Assembly (NCBI GenBank): GCA_963662175.1
Contig: OY759215.1
Location: forward strand, 24,975,079-25,039,078
Direction: 5' to 3'
Origin: Aradus depressus
Taxonomy: Eukaryota; Arthropoda; Insecta; Hemiptera; Aradidae
DNA length: 64,000 bases
Positions 62,420-64,000 of this stretch are shown one piece after another. The position numbers were made by a program, and so were the translations under genes. The notes beneath the pieces are model-generated. The model was not told the DNA's origin, did no database searches, and saw nothing but the letters and a program-made list of their open reading frames with translations. Each line of letters starts with the position of its first letter. Within the stretch, counting starts at the first letter, position 1.

Positions 62420-63360
62420 AGCATTAGCCTTGACATTCTTCACAGAATGGAGCCAACTGTAGGGGCATCCAACATTTGAGTAGACCCGGGAGGATTGAGA
62501 GTTGGTAGTAGTATAGCGGGGTTGACATCCACCTCAGTATCCAACGGAATGGAAATGACGGGGACAGAAAGCAGACTGAGCTGGAGCTGCTCGTGGCAGC
62601 CTACTAAACACCCTCCCATCAACATAACCTCCCCCTAAAATGAGGCTTCTCCTTATTATTCACCCCGGAACGAATCATCGATTTAGAAAGTGGTCAGACA
62701 TGTTTTCAGATGTACATTCGTACTCACATCTCACTCTGGTTGCTCTTTTTGGCCAATTATCACATTTTGAGGAAACTCGGAATGCAAATATGGTCTGGAG
62801 AGCGAATGACAAACATAGATTCTAATCTGTATAAATATATTTTAATCTAAATAAATTTAAATCTGTACACATGGATTATAATCCTGTAGGATTGAAATAT
62901 TATTATGCGATTAATGGACAACGAATAGGGAACTTATTCAATCACTGATTTAGTAGAAAGTGGTACTGTGGAACTAGGGCGTAGTTCCTGCTTACCGTTC
63001 TTTCGGTATTCGACTTTTGAAAATAAAGTGGTCCTAGTATTACTTTTGGGATAGGATACTATAGGATATCCTAGGATTACTAGGAATCACATCCAGTCCT
63101 GGAGAGGGGTCCCAAAGCAAAGACATTCAAAACTCTTTATAGCGGAACCCTCAGAGAAAAGGAGCCGAGAGCTCCTGAATATGAGCAGAATGGATCTAAG
63201 AGATATGGTGGGATGTAATCCCCCGAAACATCGTTGGGATAAAAACACTTCCGAAGAGTTTTTTTTTGAAAAATAGTTATCTTAATTTTTATTAAATTGA
63301 AAAATGTGACTACTTACTATAAACGTATCTTGTATTCTTATTATCTTAATGTATAAATTC
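62420..63360. other. Unclassified stretch
   Basis: 62440-62640 is GC-richer with a 61-codon minus-strand frame (DTEVDVNPAILLPTLNPPG) that I cannot identify. The rest is AT-rich. No RNA gene seen. Confidence 0.35.
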
Positions 63361-63399
63361 TTTTGACGTATCCTATTACCATGTATTGGTTTAACGGAA

Positions 63400-63720
63400 A
63401 TAAATTTATTATTATAACAGGGCTGATTACAGGACACTGTCATATGAACAAACACCTACACAATATGGGCATCGCTAGAAGCCCTCTGTGCAGGAAATAT
63501 GGCGAGGAAAATGAGACTCCGGTTGCATATTCTAAGCCGGTGCGGGGCACTAGAAAGCAGACGACTTTACTGCTTCGGGTCTGCCATAACGGAACCGAAG
63601 CAGGCAATGGAAGGAACCTGCAGAAGAATCCTGGACTTTATTAAAGATACAGGGCTGATGTAGGGACCAACACACACAGGGCACACAATAGGCCTACTCT
63701 GGCCGCGGTGACACAATCAG
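63400..63720 (+). pseudogene. LINE ORF2 C-terminal fragment with 3' UTR
   Basis: ITGLITGHCHMNKHLHNMGI, ARSPLCRKYGEENETPVA, then after a frameshift near 63535 ALESRRLYCFGSAITEPKQA, MEGTCRRILDFIKDTGLM and a stop at about 63652. The TGHC-KHLH-MGI-SPLCR-ENETP pattern is the zinc-knuckle-type region after RNase H in LINEs. The short 3' UTR ends in an A-run (63728-63740). 5'-truncated and frameshifted. Confidence 0.82.
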
Positions 63721-63844
63721 CCCTAGGGGAAAAAAAAAAAACTTTTAAAAGTAGCTTTTTATTTTTTTTACTTTATTATATATTTTTAATTGTATAACCT
63801 TCCGGGTGGTTATCCATGTCAGGTTATTTTATTTTCTATTTATC

Positions 63845-64000
63845 CTATGAATCAATGTACTTCTCCAGAACGAATTAATCAATTAACTTTTTCCACCCCC
63901 TCCAAAACCCGTCCAATATTTGATAGTTGACTTACATAGGGGCTCCAAAATCCTCATACTAAATTGTAGGTCGATAAATTCATTACATCGGCAGTCATTG
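63845..64000 (-). mobile_element. Long-inverted-repeat family, internal module, cut by the window edge
   Basis: TGTACTTCTCCAGAACGAAT, TAATCAATTAAC, CATAGGGGCTCCAAAATCCT, GTCGATAAATTCATTACATC and GGCAGTCATTG, in the same order as at 50790-50990. Confidence 0.7.

Overview
The window reads as nuclear DNA of an arthropod, most likely an insect. It is AT-rich, has spliced genes with GT-AG introns, and is crowded with tRNA-derived SINEs, LINE pieces and small inverted-repeat transposons. A short TTAGG-like tail on several SINE copies and the overall repeat style suggest an insect; I cannot name the order or species with confidence. There is no sign of bacterial, organellar or viral genome organisation and no CRISPR array.

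Positions 1-23350 hold one large gene on the minus strand: the homologue of RSF1 (remodeling and spacing factor 1), the histone-binding partner of the ISWI ATPase in the RSF chromatin remodelling complex. I could rebuild 14 consecutive coding exons (23350 down to about 2313). Their reading phases agree at every junction, and together they give 6126 nt, about 2042 codons. Two further exons (822-862 and 356-461) are probable, and the gene may run off the left edge. The N-terminal RSF1/WHIM-type region lies in exons 1-3. A huge acidic exon 4 (3.76 kb) carries a tandem protein repeat. The PHD finger is in exon 10, and the conserved post-PHD block is in exons 11-13. One intron appears to be GC-AG. 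A separate in-frame candidate last exon (1896-1984) hints at an alternative C-terminus. Introns contain SINEs, two TA-flanked MITE-like elements and hammerhead-ribozyme-like motifs.

Positions 23351-64000 are gene-poor and repeat-rich. The only convincing host-gene signal is on the minus strand at 32857-33248: two phase-matched exons that end in a hydrophobic tail, probably the 3' end of an unidentified tail-anchored protein. A further candidate terminal exon lies at 35273-35450. The rest is mobile DNA. It includes a decayed Ty3/gypsy integrase region (25195-26365), four LINE fragments (27350-27640, 35700-36150, 38320-38640, 63400-63720), a pogo/Tigger-like transposase relic (57500-58020), and a 608-bp hAT-like element with an 8-bp target duplication (31483-32090). 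There are also two tRNA-derived SINE families (about 21 and 5 recognisable copies), a long-inverted-repeat family, and a 2.9-kb element (43122-46005) inflated by nested tandem arrays. Minisatellites lie at 39890-40495, 41457-42155 and 53190-53870.

All assignments come from reading the sequence. No alignment, search or folding program was run.
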